From: Liolophura sinensis
Taxonomy: Eukaryota > Mollusca > Polyplacophora > Chitonida > Chitonidae
Length of the DNA stretch: 64,000 nucleotides
Direction: 5' to 3'
Assembly: GCF_032854445.1 (NCBI RefSeq)
Contig: NC_088304.1
Span: forward strand, 30,573,732 to 30,637,731
Below are positions 13,810 through 25,300 of the stretch, piece after piece. The number at the start of each line of letters is the position of its first letter. Position 1 is the stretch's first letter. A program made the position numbers and the translations under genes. The notes beneath the pieces are model-generated. The model saw only the letters and a list, made by a program, of their open reading frames with translations. It was not told the DNA's origin and ran no database searches.

Positions 13810-13951
13810 TCACAGATTAGAGTGGGGTCCCTTCTTCATGATCATGTCCGCGGCCTTCTCGGCGATCATGATGCTTGGGGCATAGAGGTTAGCAGCGGTA
13901 ATCTGTGGCATGATGGAGGCGTGTACACGCAGTCTCTCCACGCCTTTCACT
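13810..13951 (-). pseudogene. GMC copy C exon 11 remnant
   Basis: Homolog of terminal exon 11, with acceptor AGTTTCAG and stop TGA intact and one codon lost (Asp544 region). It ends MKKGPHSNL, against [10 protein letters not shown] in A and B, so it is the older or faster-diverging copy. Confidence 0.88.
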
Positions 13952-14039
13952 CTGAAACTGGAGGGAAATTATTAGTTATTGAGAAATTGTAAACTGTTTA
14001 AAGGTTTTGTCCAAACCAGGCAGAGCCCGGAGGAGTCCC

Positions 14040-14650
14040 ATGAAACTCACTAATACTGACAAACCTTGTGACGTAAACCTTCGCACCTCACTAATACTGA
14101 CAAACCTTGTGACGTAAACCTTCGCACCTTACTAATACTGACAAACCTCCTGACGTAAACCACCGCACTTCACCAGGTACTGGCATACTTCCTGACATAA
14201 TACTCCTGGCGTAAACAAGCTCACCTCACCATGTACTGACAAACTTCCTGACATAATACTCCTGGCGTAAACAAGCACACCTCACCATGTACTGACAAAC
14301 TTCCTGACATAATACCCCTGACGTAAACAAGCGCACCTCACCATGTACTGACAAACCACTGACGTGAACACAGGACATAACCAGGTACTGATGAACGTCT
14401 TGACATAAACCTCACCGGGTACAGGCAAACCTTTTGATTTAAACTGCCCCACGTCACCAGGTACTGACAACCCCCCTGGCTCAAAACCTCCCCACCTCAG
14501 CACGTACTAACAAACTTCCTGACGCAAATCATCGCACCTCACCGGGTATTGGCAAACCTCCTGATGTAAATCTAATCACTTCACCAAGTGCTAACAAACC
14601 TACCAACGTAAACTTCGTCACCTCAGTGCGTGCTGGCAAGTCTCTTCACA
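14040..14650. repeat. About 57-bp repeat in the last intron of pseudogene C
   Basis: About 10 degenerate units of CACCTCACCATGTACTGACA, AACTTCCTGACATAATACTC and CTGGCGTAAACAAGCG. Shorter versions sit in the matching intron of A (about 19.42-19.55 kb) and B (about 34.45-34.77 kb). Confidence 0.8.
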
Positions 14651-14823
14651 TAGACCTCCGCACCTTACCAGGAGCTGATAAAGGTAAATCTGCATCCCAT
14701 TGTGAAGGCACCTGGAGCAAAGCTGTCGGCATCTGTGCCTGACGTAATTTCCATGACAACACACAGCCAAGAAATAAGTCACCATAAAATTGCACGTGAG
14801 GCATAACCTTGTAGAACGGCCCC

Positions 14824-15022
14824 CAGGGTCCATATTTATCAAAAGTCTTAAGACTTAAGTCAGAAATTCAAACACAGCAACAATTAAAATGTTTTGCTCT
14901 AGGAAGTTTAAAATGTGTACACTGATTTTTTACTACAGAAGAATATACCAACAACAATTTGGGTCTTTCCACTTTTGAGTTTGCCTTTTTAAGTCCTAGC
15001 AATTTAGGACTTAAGCTGTTAG
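14824..15022. mobile_element. MITE-like element, copy in the last intron of C
   Basis: Begins GGTCCATATTTATCAAAAGT then CTTAAGACTTAAG and carries the family core (AAAATGTTTTGCTCTAGGAA, ACACTGATTCTTTACTACAGAA). The 3' terminal repeat is eroded near ATTTAGGACTTAAG. Non-coding. Confidence 0.55.
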
Positions 15023-16949
15023 ATGGAACCAGCTCTGCTCTGTCTGTCTTCGTTCGGCATTGGAAACTCACTAACCTAAGTTGTGGATCTACCACCGTGG
15101 TCGCATCCTTCACCCGACCCATGCGACGTGGGGTGATACATCATAAAGATACATCTCAGCACAATGAGCAAGGTCTTCGTAAGCTGAATGTTCTTCGTAT
15201 CCCACTTTCTCACAGCAAGCCGAATATACCCTGGAAAGATGCCCTCGATTAGACTAAATTAAATGTGAATTCTGTTAACACTGAAAAGGTAAGCTCATTC
15301 ATTTTTTAGGGGTATATATTAGTGATTTATTTAAAGTGGAAGGCAATACTTAACTAATGCTTATGTCTACTGAAAGACTACCATTCAAAGTATTTTCAAC
15401 TGGCATTAAATATTTTTTAAATTTTTTTTCCAACCCAGTACAAGGTAAGTGAAACTTCGTCTTAACTCAGCTGTAGCACGTCTCCATTATCTACAGCAAA
15501 GTGATGTCACGTTTACTCTAGCTCTCTAACTTCGAAGGTATTTTCCGTGTAACAGTCTGAGCAGTATCCTATGGCAGATAAATGTTGTGGACTTTGGCGA
15601 TAAAGACTCAGTATAGCTTTCTCGGAAATTGGACATACTGGAAGAATATTTCTTCCACTGCTTGAACTGCTGATACAGTAAGCCTACTATATCATTTACC
15701 ACAAACTCCAGCGACCCTGTTTAGGTAACCTCGATGCAGATGCACGGCCTGGGTATTCCTGGTTCAGGTCGTGTTCCTGGTTCAGGCTGTGCTGGTGATG
15801 TTGACCCTACTAAATGTTTACAAAATTACAAAAGGGATTGTTGTACAGCTAGAGTCATGCTCAATTCGGAAACAAATGGAAATAAATCTAAGCACAGCTG
15901 GGGCTGATCTAGGCATTTGACTGATTTTATGTTTTAATTTTGTAGCGGTGGCGTCTAAGATGAAAGCAGTGCTAACCAAGTTATTGAGGACGTCAGAGAA
16001 AGTGCCTTGGCTTGAGCAGGGCTTTTCAATAATTTAATTTTTTTCCTTTTTCCATAAAAGGAAACGAAAAAAACACCCCTTGTATGCTAGAAAGACGAAG
16101 GAGCAAAATTTGAATTCTTCAGTTGTAATAAATTCACAGAAAAAATTTATATCATAAGATTTAATTAATTTTAATCGTTGCCCGGTGAGATGCCGTCATT
16201 TCATTCTCATAAACCTTCGGCGTCCCTAATGAATTCTGCACTGACTCTGATATTTGTTATATAGAAACTGCTGACTAAACACTAAAAGTAACGACAAAAA
16301 AATGTATTTGGAAAGGTGAATGTGGTTTGGGCTGAGACGATGTGCTACTTCTTCAAATGACTCTTTACCATTGATACCATTGGCACCATTGGCACCATAT
16401 GCGTAATATGGTTACTTGTCCGTAGTGCGTAAATTTGCACATTTGACTATAGTGGAGTTTTGCGCTCATAAAGTATACTCCTTGCAGCGCATGCACCGCT
16501 CTCTACGTTCGCCTAACATGACCTTGACCACTAGTACATTTAGTACAGAAATCTTTAATAACACTGAGTTAACTAGAATAACGGTCATGAGACAGAAAGT
16601 GACGTCAGAAACCACAAAAATTATGTCTCAATCTTTGGTTATAATAATATAATAAATTTATATACATGCAATTTCTTTATCTAAAATATTCGCACTTACG
16701 TTGCATAGGGTCCATACGTCTAGCTAGGCCAGTGGTGGCAGAGATGTTAAGTGAGCGTAGAGAGGAGCACCTGCGATGTATAGAGTATTCTCATGTGGTG
16801 AAGTTTAATTCCTTTTGGCTTTGTCAAGATCCGAGCATCGAGGTCTTGTTCTATGTCATCATTCCATAGGTTAATTTGTAACTTCTCGGTTTGCATTATC
16901 ATGGCTCTACTTTTCAAATGCTACGTTGTTATGACCAATAGTGTGGTTT

Positions 16950-17410
16950 GTAGTTCCATTTTGTTTTGGAGAAGGCACTGTAATGGTTGTCTGTACAAAT
17001 ACGTTGTTATACATTACCAATAACTACAGTAGGCCTCCGCAAATGTTTTGTTGTCTTTTACCATTGAACACAGAACTTTATCCAACCAGAACACGGTGTC
17101 TTCACGGTTGTACTTTACCAATGACTGCAGTAAGCCTTTACGAACGTTTTGTTGTACTCTTAAAGTGACTGCAGTAGGCCTTTACAAATGTTTTGTTTTA
17201 CTTTACCATTGCCTACATAAGGCCTTTGCAAATCTTTTGTAGTACCGTACTTTACCAATATCTGCAGTAGGGCTTTACAAATGTTTTGTTGTACTTTACC
17301 AATGTCTGCAGTAGGCCTTTCCACATATTTTGTTGTACTTTACGAATGACTACAGTAGGCCTTTTCAAATGTTTGGTTGCACTTTAACAAAGACTACAGT
17401 AGGCCTATGC
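16950..17410. repeat. Minisatellite in the 5' flank of copy C
   Basis: About 10 units of roughly 44 bp, TTTTGTTGTACTTTACCAAT then GACTGCAGTAGGCCTTTACAAATG. This is the array homologous to those upstream of copies A and B. Confidence 0.88.
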
Positions 17411-17411
17411 T

Positions 17412-17520
17412 TTACTGTGCCTCAGGCTCTGCTCGGTTTTCTCACACAATAATGTTGGCTAACGTCGTATAAGTGAAATATTCTTGAGTACAGCGTAAAA
17501 CACCAATGAAATAATTAAAA
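17412..17520 (+). mobile_element. 5'-truncated SINE upstream of C
   Basis: CTCAGGCTCTGCTCGGTTTT, then GCTAACGTCGTATAAGTG, TATTCTTGAGTACAGCG and AACACCAATGAAATAATT. Confidence 0.75.
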
Positions 17521-17629
17521 GAATATTTTACATGACTACTATGAGTGGAAAAATCTAGTATATTATGTTAAATACCTATGAAATGAATATTAATTAGTAA
17601 ATAATCAGCAATCATCGTACTACTGCACG

Positions 17630-17885
17630 GGGCCTCCGTGGCTCAGTTGGTTAGCCGGCTAGCGCAGCGTAATGACTCAGGAGCCTCTCAGCAATGCTGT
17701 CGCTGCGAGTTCAAATCCAGCTCATGCTGGCTTCCTCTCTGGCCATACGTGGGAAGGAAAACCTGGGGATGGTTATGTGTTTCCCCCGGGCTCTGCACGG
17801 TTTCCTTCTACCACAATGCTGGCCGCCGTCGTATAAGTGAAATAGTCTTGATTACGGCGTAAAAGACCAATCAAATAAGTACAAA
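17630..17885 (+). mobile_element. tRNA-derived SINE, near full length
   Basis: The head GGGGCCTCCGTGGCTCAGTT contains an A-box-like TGGCTCAGTTGG, and the B box is GAGTTCAAATCC. The body (GGCCATACGTGGGAAGG, CTCTGCACGGTTTCC, AATGCTGGCCGCCGTCGTAT) ends AAAAGACCAATCAAATAAG. Upstream of pseudogene C. Confidence 0.85.
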
Positions 17886-18059
17886 AAATAAACCATACTG
17901 TTCCGATTGGCAAAGAGTAAATAAAGATCTTTAACTCCAAAGCCTGTAGCAAAACAAAGTCAGGTGTGGTTCGAGTCAGAAAAACGGGATTGTGTTTAGC
18001 AACATGATTTGAGAGGCATTTTCTTTGAGTTGACCAAGATTAGAATCTCGGCAGAACTG

Positions 18060-18560
18060 CTCTGAGGCTCACCCATTACCCCACCAGTGATGATTTATGC
18101 TCTACCAGGCAGCCATTGCCGCCGTGTTACAAACAGACAAACCCGCATCCTCCTTTGTGTTCGGAAACTATATGTTAGTGGAATCGATCCAAGGTTTGAT
18201 TTCTCTCTTTTTATGGCTACATCCAGCAGGCTAACATGATCCGAAGTTAATATGCTTACCCAGGAACGGTGAAGAGTAGCCATTTGTAATACTCTCCACT
18301 CCCGTTGCTATGGAAACTGACACAAACAAATTTTTTTAATCTGGCGCAATAAGCCGCAGATGCGAATCCGGCCATAAATCCACGCCACATCCCTGTCAGT
18401 CTCGTTTCCGCTTTGCTCAACTTTTAGTCGAAGCTTGAACCAGATTAATCACCCTTCGATGCAAATTAACAGACCAAACGTCGCGGAAGTAGGCTGCTAA
18501 TAGCTGAACACTGGTTGTCAAGGTGATGTAAGTGTTATCCCTTATAGATACAAACACTTG
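18060..18560 (-). promoter_or_regulatory. Conserved upstream block of unit C (X-box + octamer)
   Basis: This block is shared almost unchanged with 33090-33600 and 49400-49920. GTTGCTATGGAAAC at 18304-18317 fits the RFX X-box consensus (GTTNCCATRGNAAC on the other strand). ATGCAAAT at 18459-18466 is a POU octamer. It lies upstream of the pseudogene C on the minus strand. The regulatory role is inferred. Confidence 0.45.
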
Positions 18561-19169
18561 TACATGATGAAGTATGCCAAAACAAGTTGTCATACCTTAG
18601 AAAAACTTCTTGATCCAAGATAGGCCAACTGTGTATATCTTCTAAAAATATTTCATTTGTAATCTAGATACTGTATATCTTACACTGAATTTTAAAAGCG
18701 ATCGACATCCATCATGAAAAATCAAGGTAACAAAGGACCATACATTTACTTCACAAGCCGTCGGTGTTACAAATATGGTTCGTCTCGGTTAAAGCAGTGG
18801 ATATTATATAAATGCTAAAACAAACCACTTTTTCAAAATTACATGAAGAGAAAACAACGAACCATATATTAACTTCACATGCAAGAGAAGATAAAACAGT
18901 AAAATATTATCATATTAAGTGTATATTTTATCTCACAGGTTTAACGAAGAAACGTTCTGCCCACTGGCTTCGACAGCCTGCTTAAAACAGTGGGTATATG
19001 GAGAAAACATCAAACACTCTCAGTTAGGTAGGAAATCTTCATGACAAAGAAATTTAATGTAAGGACCGATTTCAGCGGACTCCAGATCTTCCCTCCCCTA
19101 AATTACAGTCCTACTTCTTAGTCGCTTTACTGAACTGCCGGTGTGGGGGTCTGCAATGCGAGGGGGGCA

Positions 19170-19314
19170 TCACAGGTTGGACTGGGGCCCCTTCCTCTTG
19201 ATCATGTCCGCGGCCTTCTCGGCGATCATGATACTCGGAGCATAAAGGTTAGCAGCGGTAATCTGCGGCATGATGGATGCATCTACAACTCGCAGCCTCT
19301 CCACGCCTTTCACT
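19170..19314 (-). CDS. GMC copy A exon 11 (terminal)
   Basis: 145 nt, acceptor CATTTTCAG, ending ...KGPQSNL and TGA. It encodes [18 protein letters not shown], then [12 protein letters not shown]. Asn555 sits at the second catalytic position. The second Asn of the common GNTNAP motif is Tyr here. The protein is identical to copy B. Confidence 0.94.
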
Positions 19315-22300
19315 CTGAAAATGAGGGGAAATTAATACTTCTCATTTGATTTTTTCCTTCCAATTATTATCATTTCTTTTTATTATTATTTCAGTTTTTT
19401 ACTGAAAAACCTCAGAGGTAATTTCTGCACCTCGCCAGGTACTGCCAAAACTTCTTGGCCTAAACCTCCACACCCCGCCAGGTAACTAACAATCCTCGTT
19501 ACGTAAACAGCCAGAACTTGCCAAGTCCTGACAAACCTTCAACATCCCTTTATTGCGCCTGAAGACACTTGCATGCAGTCCATTCTACGAAGCAGTCGCA
19601 AACTGCGTCTTGACAAAACATTGTGAAGAGATACGTGGTAAATACGCTTGAGGCAAAGTGACGACAGCTTTGTAGACCGGAACCAAGGCTCATATATATC
19701 AAACGGACTTATAAGTTGAAAATTCAAACACAGCGCCAATTAAAATGTTTTGCTCTGGGAAATTTGTACACTGATTCTTTACTGTAGAACAACGTACTGA
19801 CCACATTTTGAGCTTTTTCCTGTTTAAATTTTGGCTTTTTAAGCATTTGAAATTGATGACTTAAGTCTTAATTTTTTGGATTTAGCATGGGGCACACACT
19901 AACCTGAGCTGTGGATCTACCACCGTGGTCGCATCCCTCGCACGACCCATGCGGCAGGATCCCGAGGGGTGATACATCATGAACGTTAAGCTTCGGACAA
20001 ACTCCTCCCAGTATTCGTCCGTGAACGGTGTCTTTGAATATCCAGGTAGAATTCGGGACGTAAAACGAGCTCCTATTTCCTTCATAGGTTTCGTTTTTGC
20101 GAGCTTCAGCAGGGCTTTAATACCTGTGAATAAAAGATCTAATATCAAGCACTGCAGCTTTTTTTGTAGAACATTAACAAAAATAGTTCTTATTTATGTG
20201 TACTAAGGCTGTCAGTCTCATGACACAGGCGATTACTGATAATAAATGAAAACCTTTGTGTATCTCACGAATATATAAAGAAAGAAGAGAATAAAACCAG
20301 AGCAGCGACGTCAGTGGGATAGACGTACGGCATAAAGAGTAAAACCAGAACAGCGACGACAGTGTGATAGACGTACAGCATAGAGAGTAAAACCAAACCA
20401 ACGACGACAGTGTGAAAGACGTACAGGATAGAGAGTAAAACCAGAGCAGTGATGACAGTTTGATAGACGTACAGCATAGAGAGTAAAATCAGAGCACAGA
20501 TGGCAGTGCGATAGACGTACAGCTCAGGTAGTAAAACCAGATCAGCGATCACACTGTGATAGACATACAGCACAGAGTAAAATCAGAGCAGCGACGACAG
20601 CGTGGCAGACGTACAGCAGAGAGGAAAACCAGAGTAGCGACGACAGTGTGATATAGTTGGCAATTGACCACACACATGTATTAGCCATCAAATCCAGCCT
20701 ATTGTCAGCTTTACGTCAGTCAAGGTTTTATTCCGACTGTTCGTGTATATGCATACAAAGTAACAACGCAGACGCCCCTTATTAACATCATTTAAGCAGA
20801 ATTACTTTTTTTAAATGTGCTATGTTGCCTGCAATTTATTACACGTCAGTGGTCTAGAATTACTCAAAATGATGTGTTGTTATCACATTTAATATAAAGA
20901 GAGAGATTGAGAATGTGAAATTGTGTTTCACCTGCCACAAGGGTTTTGACATCGTCAGGGTGGGACAAGGCCTTATGGTCGATGAGGGGGTGGGAGTTGG
21001 GATCACTGTCCCTTAGTCGGATTGTGCCCCGGCTCTTTGGGTGCGTAGCGTACATGGAAACGCTGAATCCATGTTTACCGCGATTCCCACCGAAAATGGC
21101 TTCCCAGACCTGTATAAACAACAGTACATGTCAACGTGGAAGTTGAGCACACATAAGCAAAGAAGTTGATGTCATTTTTCGCAACTTAGGTTTCAGAAAT
21201 GTAGACGTTAGCATGGAAACCTTTGCTTTGTTAGATTCTCATCGAATATAACTTACCAGACCTGTATAAATAATAAAAAAGCTAAGATTGAAATTGACTT
21301 TTCACAACTATATCTTATTAAACCCTCTGAGTAAGGCTTCCCCAATCGATATATACATAAGCAAAGATGTCAGCGTCATTCTTCGCAGATTAGCTTTCAG
21401 AAATTTAGATCTGTACACTTGCTGTCACAAACCTGAAACTCGGTCTTTCGAATGTGCTATCCTCAACATGTCAAAGCTGTACGCTATAGAAATACGTTTC
21501 CTTTAACTCTACAGTAATTCTGACCTCATATCACCTAGTTACTTGTGAATAATAAAGGCCATCACGTAACATTTAACACAAATGCTCTCTTGCGCATCAA
21601 CAACAAGCCAAATTTCGCAAATTGCACTCAACATTGTTCGGCAAAAATACGTTTGGACTGAAGCCAACAGGAATGCATTATTATATGGGTGAATGACAAT
21701 TTCTTTGAGTGTCCTAACATTATCTGTTGTCTTTATAATGAACACAAGGTACTTTTATCGGCTATTATGAGAAAAGGACTGTCTTGATTTTGAGAAGACC
21801 AGCCGCGTCCGCCTTAGTGAAGCAGTCATCGAAAATGGCAGATTCACGAAGATCATTTAGTCTGAACTTACATACACTTTACCAGCTATCTGATTATCTT
21901 ACCTCATCTTGCAGCTCTCTCAGTCTGAACTTACACACACTTTACCAGCTATCTGATTATCTTACCTCATCTTGCAGCTCTCTCAGTCTGAACTTACACA
22001 CACTTTACCAGCTATCTGATTATCTTACCTCATCTTGCAGCTCTCTCAGTCTGAACTTACATACACTTTACCAGCTATCTGATTATCTTACCTCATCTTG
22101 CAGCTCTCTCAGACTGAACTTACACACACTTTACCGGCCATCTGATTATCTTACCTCATCTTGCAGCTCTCTCAGTCTGAACTTACATACACTTTACCAG
22201 CTATCTGATTATCTTACCGCATCTTGCAGCTCTCTCAGTCTGAACTTACATACACTTTACCAGCTATCTAATTATCTTACCTCATCTTGCAGCTCTCTCA

Positions 22301-25300
22301 GACTGAACTTACACACACTTTACCGGCTATCTGATTATCTTACCGCATCTTGCAGCTCTCTCAGTCTGAACTTACACACACATTACCAGCTATCTGATTA
22401 TCTTACCTCGTCTTGCAGTTCTCTCAGTCTGAACTTACACACACTTTACCAGCTATCTGATTATCTTACCTTATTTTGCAGCGCTCTCGATCTGATATCA
22501 CACACACTTTACAAGTTACCTTTTTGTGTTACCCCTTTTTCAACTTACTTAGTCTGAAAAAAACACATACTTTACCAGCTATTCGATTATCTGACCTCAT
22601 CTTTGAGCTCAGTTAGTCTGAAATCAAACACACTTAAGCATCTATCTGATTGTCTTTCCTTTTTTCATCTCACTTACACTGAACACACACTTTACCAGTT
22701 AACTAATTGTCTTATCTCATATTTCAGCTCACTTAATCTGAGACCACACACACTTTACCAGTTAACGGAATGTCTTATCCCATCTTTGGACTCACTTAGT
22801 CTGAAATAACACACACTTAATCAGCCATCTGATTGTCTAACCTCATCGTTTAACCCACTTAGTCTGAAATAACACACACTTAATCAGCCATCTGCTTGTC
22901 TAACCTCATTGTTTAACTCACTTAGTCTGAAATCACACACTCCACCAGTTACCTGATCGTTTTACCTCATCTTTTAGCTAACTTATTTTTGAACACACAC
23001 ACACTTTACCATTTTCCTGATTGTCTTACCTCATATTTGAGCTCACTTAGTCTAAAATCACACACACTTTACCATTTTCCTGATTGTCTTACCTCATATT
23101 TGAGCTCACTTAGTCTAAATTCACACACACTTTACCATTTTCCTGATTGTCTTACCTCATATTTGAGCTCAGATAGTCTAAAATCACACACAGTTTACCA
23201 TTTTCCTGATTGTCTTACCTCATATTTGAGCTCACTTAGTTTGAAATCACACACTTTACCAGTACCTGATTGTCTTACCTCATCTTTCATTTCAGTCATG
23301 TCTTTTAATCTGGGCACATCTCCAGACCCATGTAATGAGCAAAAATTTGAAAAATTAATATCTGGATTCGGATTGCCTGGGCTTTGAACCTCCGTTCTTA
23401 TCAATCCCACCGCATCGAGCGTTTGTGTAGCACGAGGACCTACATAAATTGCAAATATTCTTGTTAGCATAACTTGGACGATGACTCAATGGTTTTAAGA
23501 ACTAAATCATTCTAGTAATCCATGAACCTAATAAGCTAAGGTAAGCAAGTTCTGAAATAAACAATCAGTAAAATTTAATAGACATTATGGTTCAGACATG
23601 TTGACATTCATGTACTGTCTGAATTGTAATGTGGTTTAGGCGTAGTACCATTATCGTACTGTCTGAATTCTAATGCTGTTCAGGCGTATTACGATTATCG
23701 TATTGTCTGAATTCTAATGTGGTTCAGGCGCAGTACGATTATCGTACTGTCTGAATTCTAATGTGGTTTAGCCGCAGTACAATTATCGTATTGTCTGTAT
23801 TCTAATGTCATTCAGGCGCAGTGCAATTATCGTATTTTCTGAATTCTAAGGTGGTTCAGGCGCAGTACAATTATCGTATTGTCTGTATTCTAATGTCATT
23901 CAGGCGCAGTACAATTATCGTATTGTCTGTATTCTAATGTCATTCAGGCGCAGTACCATTATCGTATTGTCTGTATTCTAATGTCGTTCAGGCGCAGTAC
24001 CATTATCGTATTGTCTGTATTCTAATGTCGTTCAGGCGCAGTGCCATTATAGTGTTGTCTGAATTCTAATGTGGTTTAGACGCAGTACCATTATCGTATT
24101 GTCCAAATTCTAATGTGGTTCAGGCGCAGTACGATTATCGTACTGTCTGATATCTAATGTGGTTTAGCCGCAGTACCATTATCGTATTGTCTGAATTCTA
24201 ATGTGGTTTAGGCGCAGTACGATTATCGTACTGTCTGATATCTAATGTGGTTTAGCCGCAGTACCATTATCGTATTGTCTGAATTCTAATGTGGTTCATG
24301 CGCAGTACGATTATCGTACTGTCTGATATCTAATGTAGTTCAGGCGCAGTATCATTATCGTACTGTACGAATTCTAAGGTGGTTCAGGCGCAGTACCACT
24401 ATCGAATTGTCTAAATTCTTGATCACAGCGTCAATTCATTGGCAAAAATATTGCACATTCATAACACTGAAGTAACAGGGCTAAGACTCAAGCTTGACAA
24501 CCCTCAATCCCTTTCGTAATGTTAACACTACACCGCAGGGTGACGTCCGCCTGGCAGTAATCTGCAGATGGTCGTGGATTTATCCCAGGCTGTGTCCGAT
24601 TTCCTGGCCTTCGTCGTGTAAGTGATTGCAAGGGGTATTCTTGAGTACGGCCTTCGTCAAATAAGTAGAAAATTCTGGAGCAAAACGCTTAACACCAAGT
24701 ATTATAATGCGAGTATTTTGGTCTGCATTTTGATTATTGTATTCCTATTCAGCTCTTCGGTAAAACTGTAGGATCACGTTTGAAAAATTTTAGGAATCTT
24801 ATCAAACGGAGGCGAAATTATGTCACTTCGTGAATCGTCCACCTATGCACACGCTACACGCACCTGCTCGTAGCTTTTCGTATCGGTCCATTGTGTCCTG
24901 CGATTCGACATCCTGGGGTAAAGCCGAGTAAGGTTTATCTATCTCAAACTCCAACCCCACCACTCCTACATGGTCTTGGAAATTTTCACCCACGGGGAGG
25001 TCGGCGACCAAGTCAATCTATATGAGCATTAATGATAAATGAGCACTACTTATAATATCGGGACCAGAAGATCCAGGATCAATCCTTGATCGAGTCACAC
25101 CTAAGACTTTAAAAGAGGAAGTTGTAACTTCCTCGCTTGGCGTTCAGCATGAAGGCGATAGTGCAACGACTGGTTGACCCGTATCAGTATAATGGCTCGG
25201 GCGGGGCGGCTTACTTGCCTTCGGTAAGTCGTCTCAGTAAAGCAACACTAAATAAAAGAGCGGTGGAAATCCGTCCTGCAACAAGGAGGCACATTACACG

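Larger units (their letters stand above)
13810..15190 (-). pseudogene. GMC oxidoreductase pseudogene, copy C (3' end only)
   Basis: Remnant of a third gene. Exon 11 (13810-13951) is open and ends in the usual stop, but it is 142 nt instead of 145 because the codons for VVDA are reduced to VHA. The exon 10 remnant (15076 to about 15155) keeps MYHP, then has 4 nt where A and B have 12, an 8-nt net loss that shifts the frame within the catalytic motif. The donor CTTAG|GTTAGT is kept. Immediately upstream, from about 15190, the sequence matches the 5' flank of copies A (31561 on) and B (46490 on). One deletion therefore removed exons 1-9 and most of exon 10. The gene cannot make an enzyme. Confidence 0.9.

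Noticed and set aside
17630-17710. Possible tRNA gene (A and B boxes present)
   Set aside because: It is the head of a SINE. It lacks a foldable cloverleaf by eye and is followed by the SINE body and tail.
21784-22557. 257-codon open frame on the plus strand with a repeated [20 protein letters not shown] motif
   Set aside because: It is the antisense of the 63-bp intron 8 minisatellite; 63 is divisible by 3, so the frame stays open by chance. It has no start context or homology, and copy B does not keep it open.
22989-23387. 132-codon repeat-encoded open frame
   Set aside because: Same minisatellite, running antisense into exon 8 of copy A.
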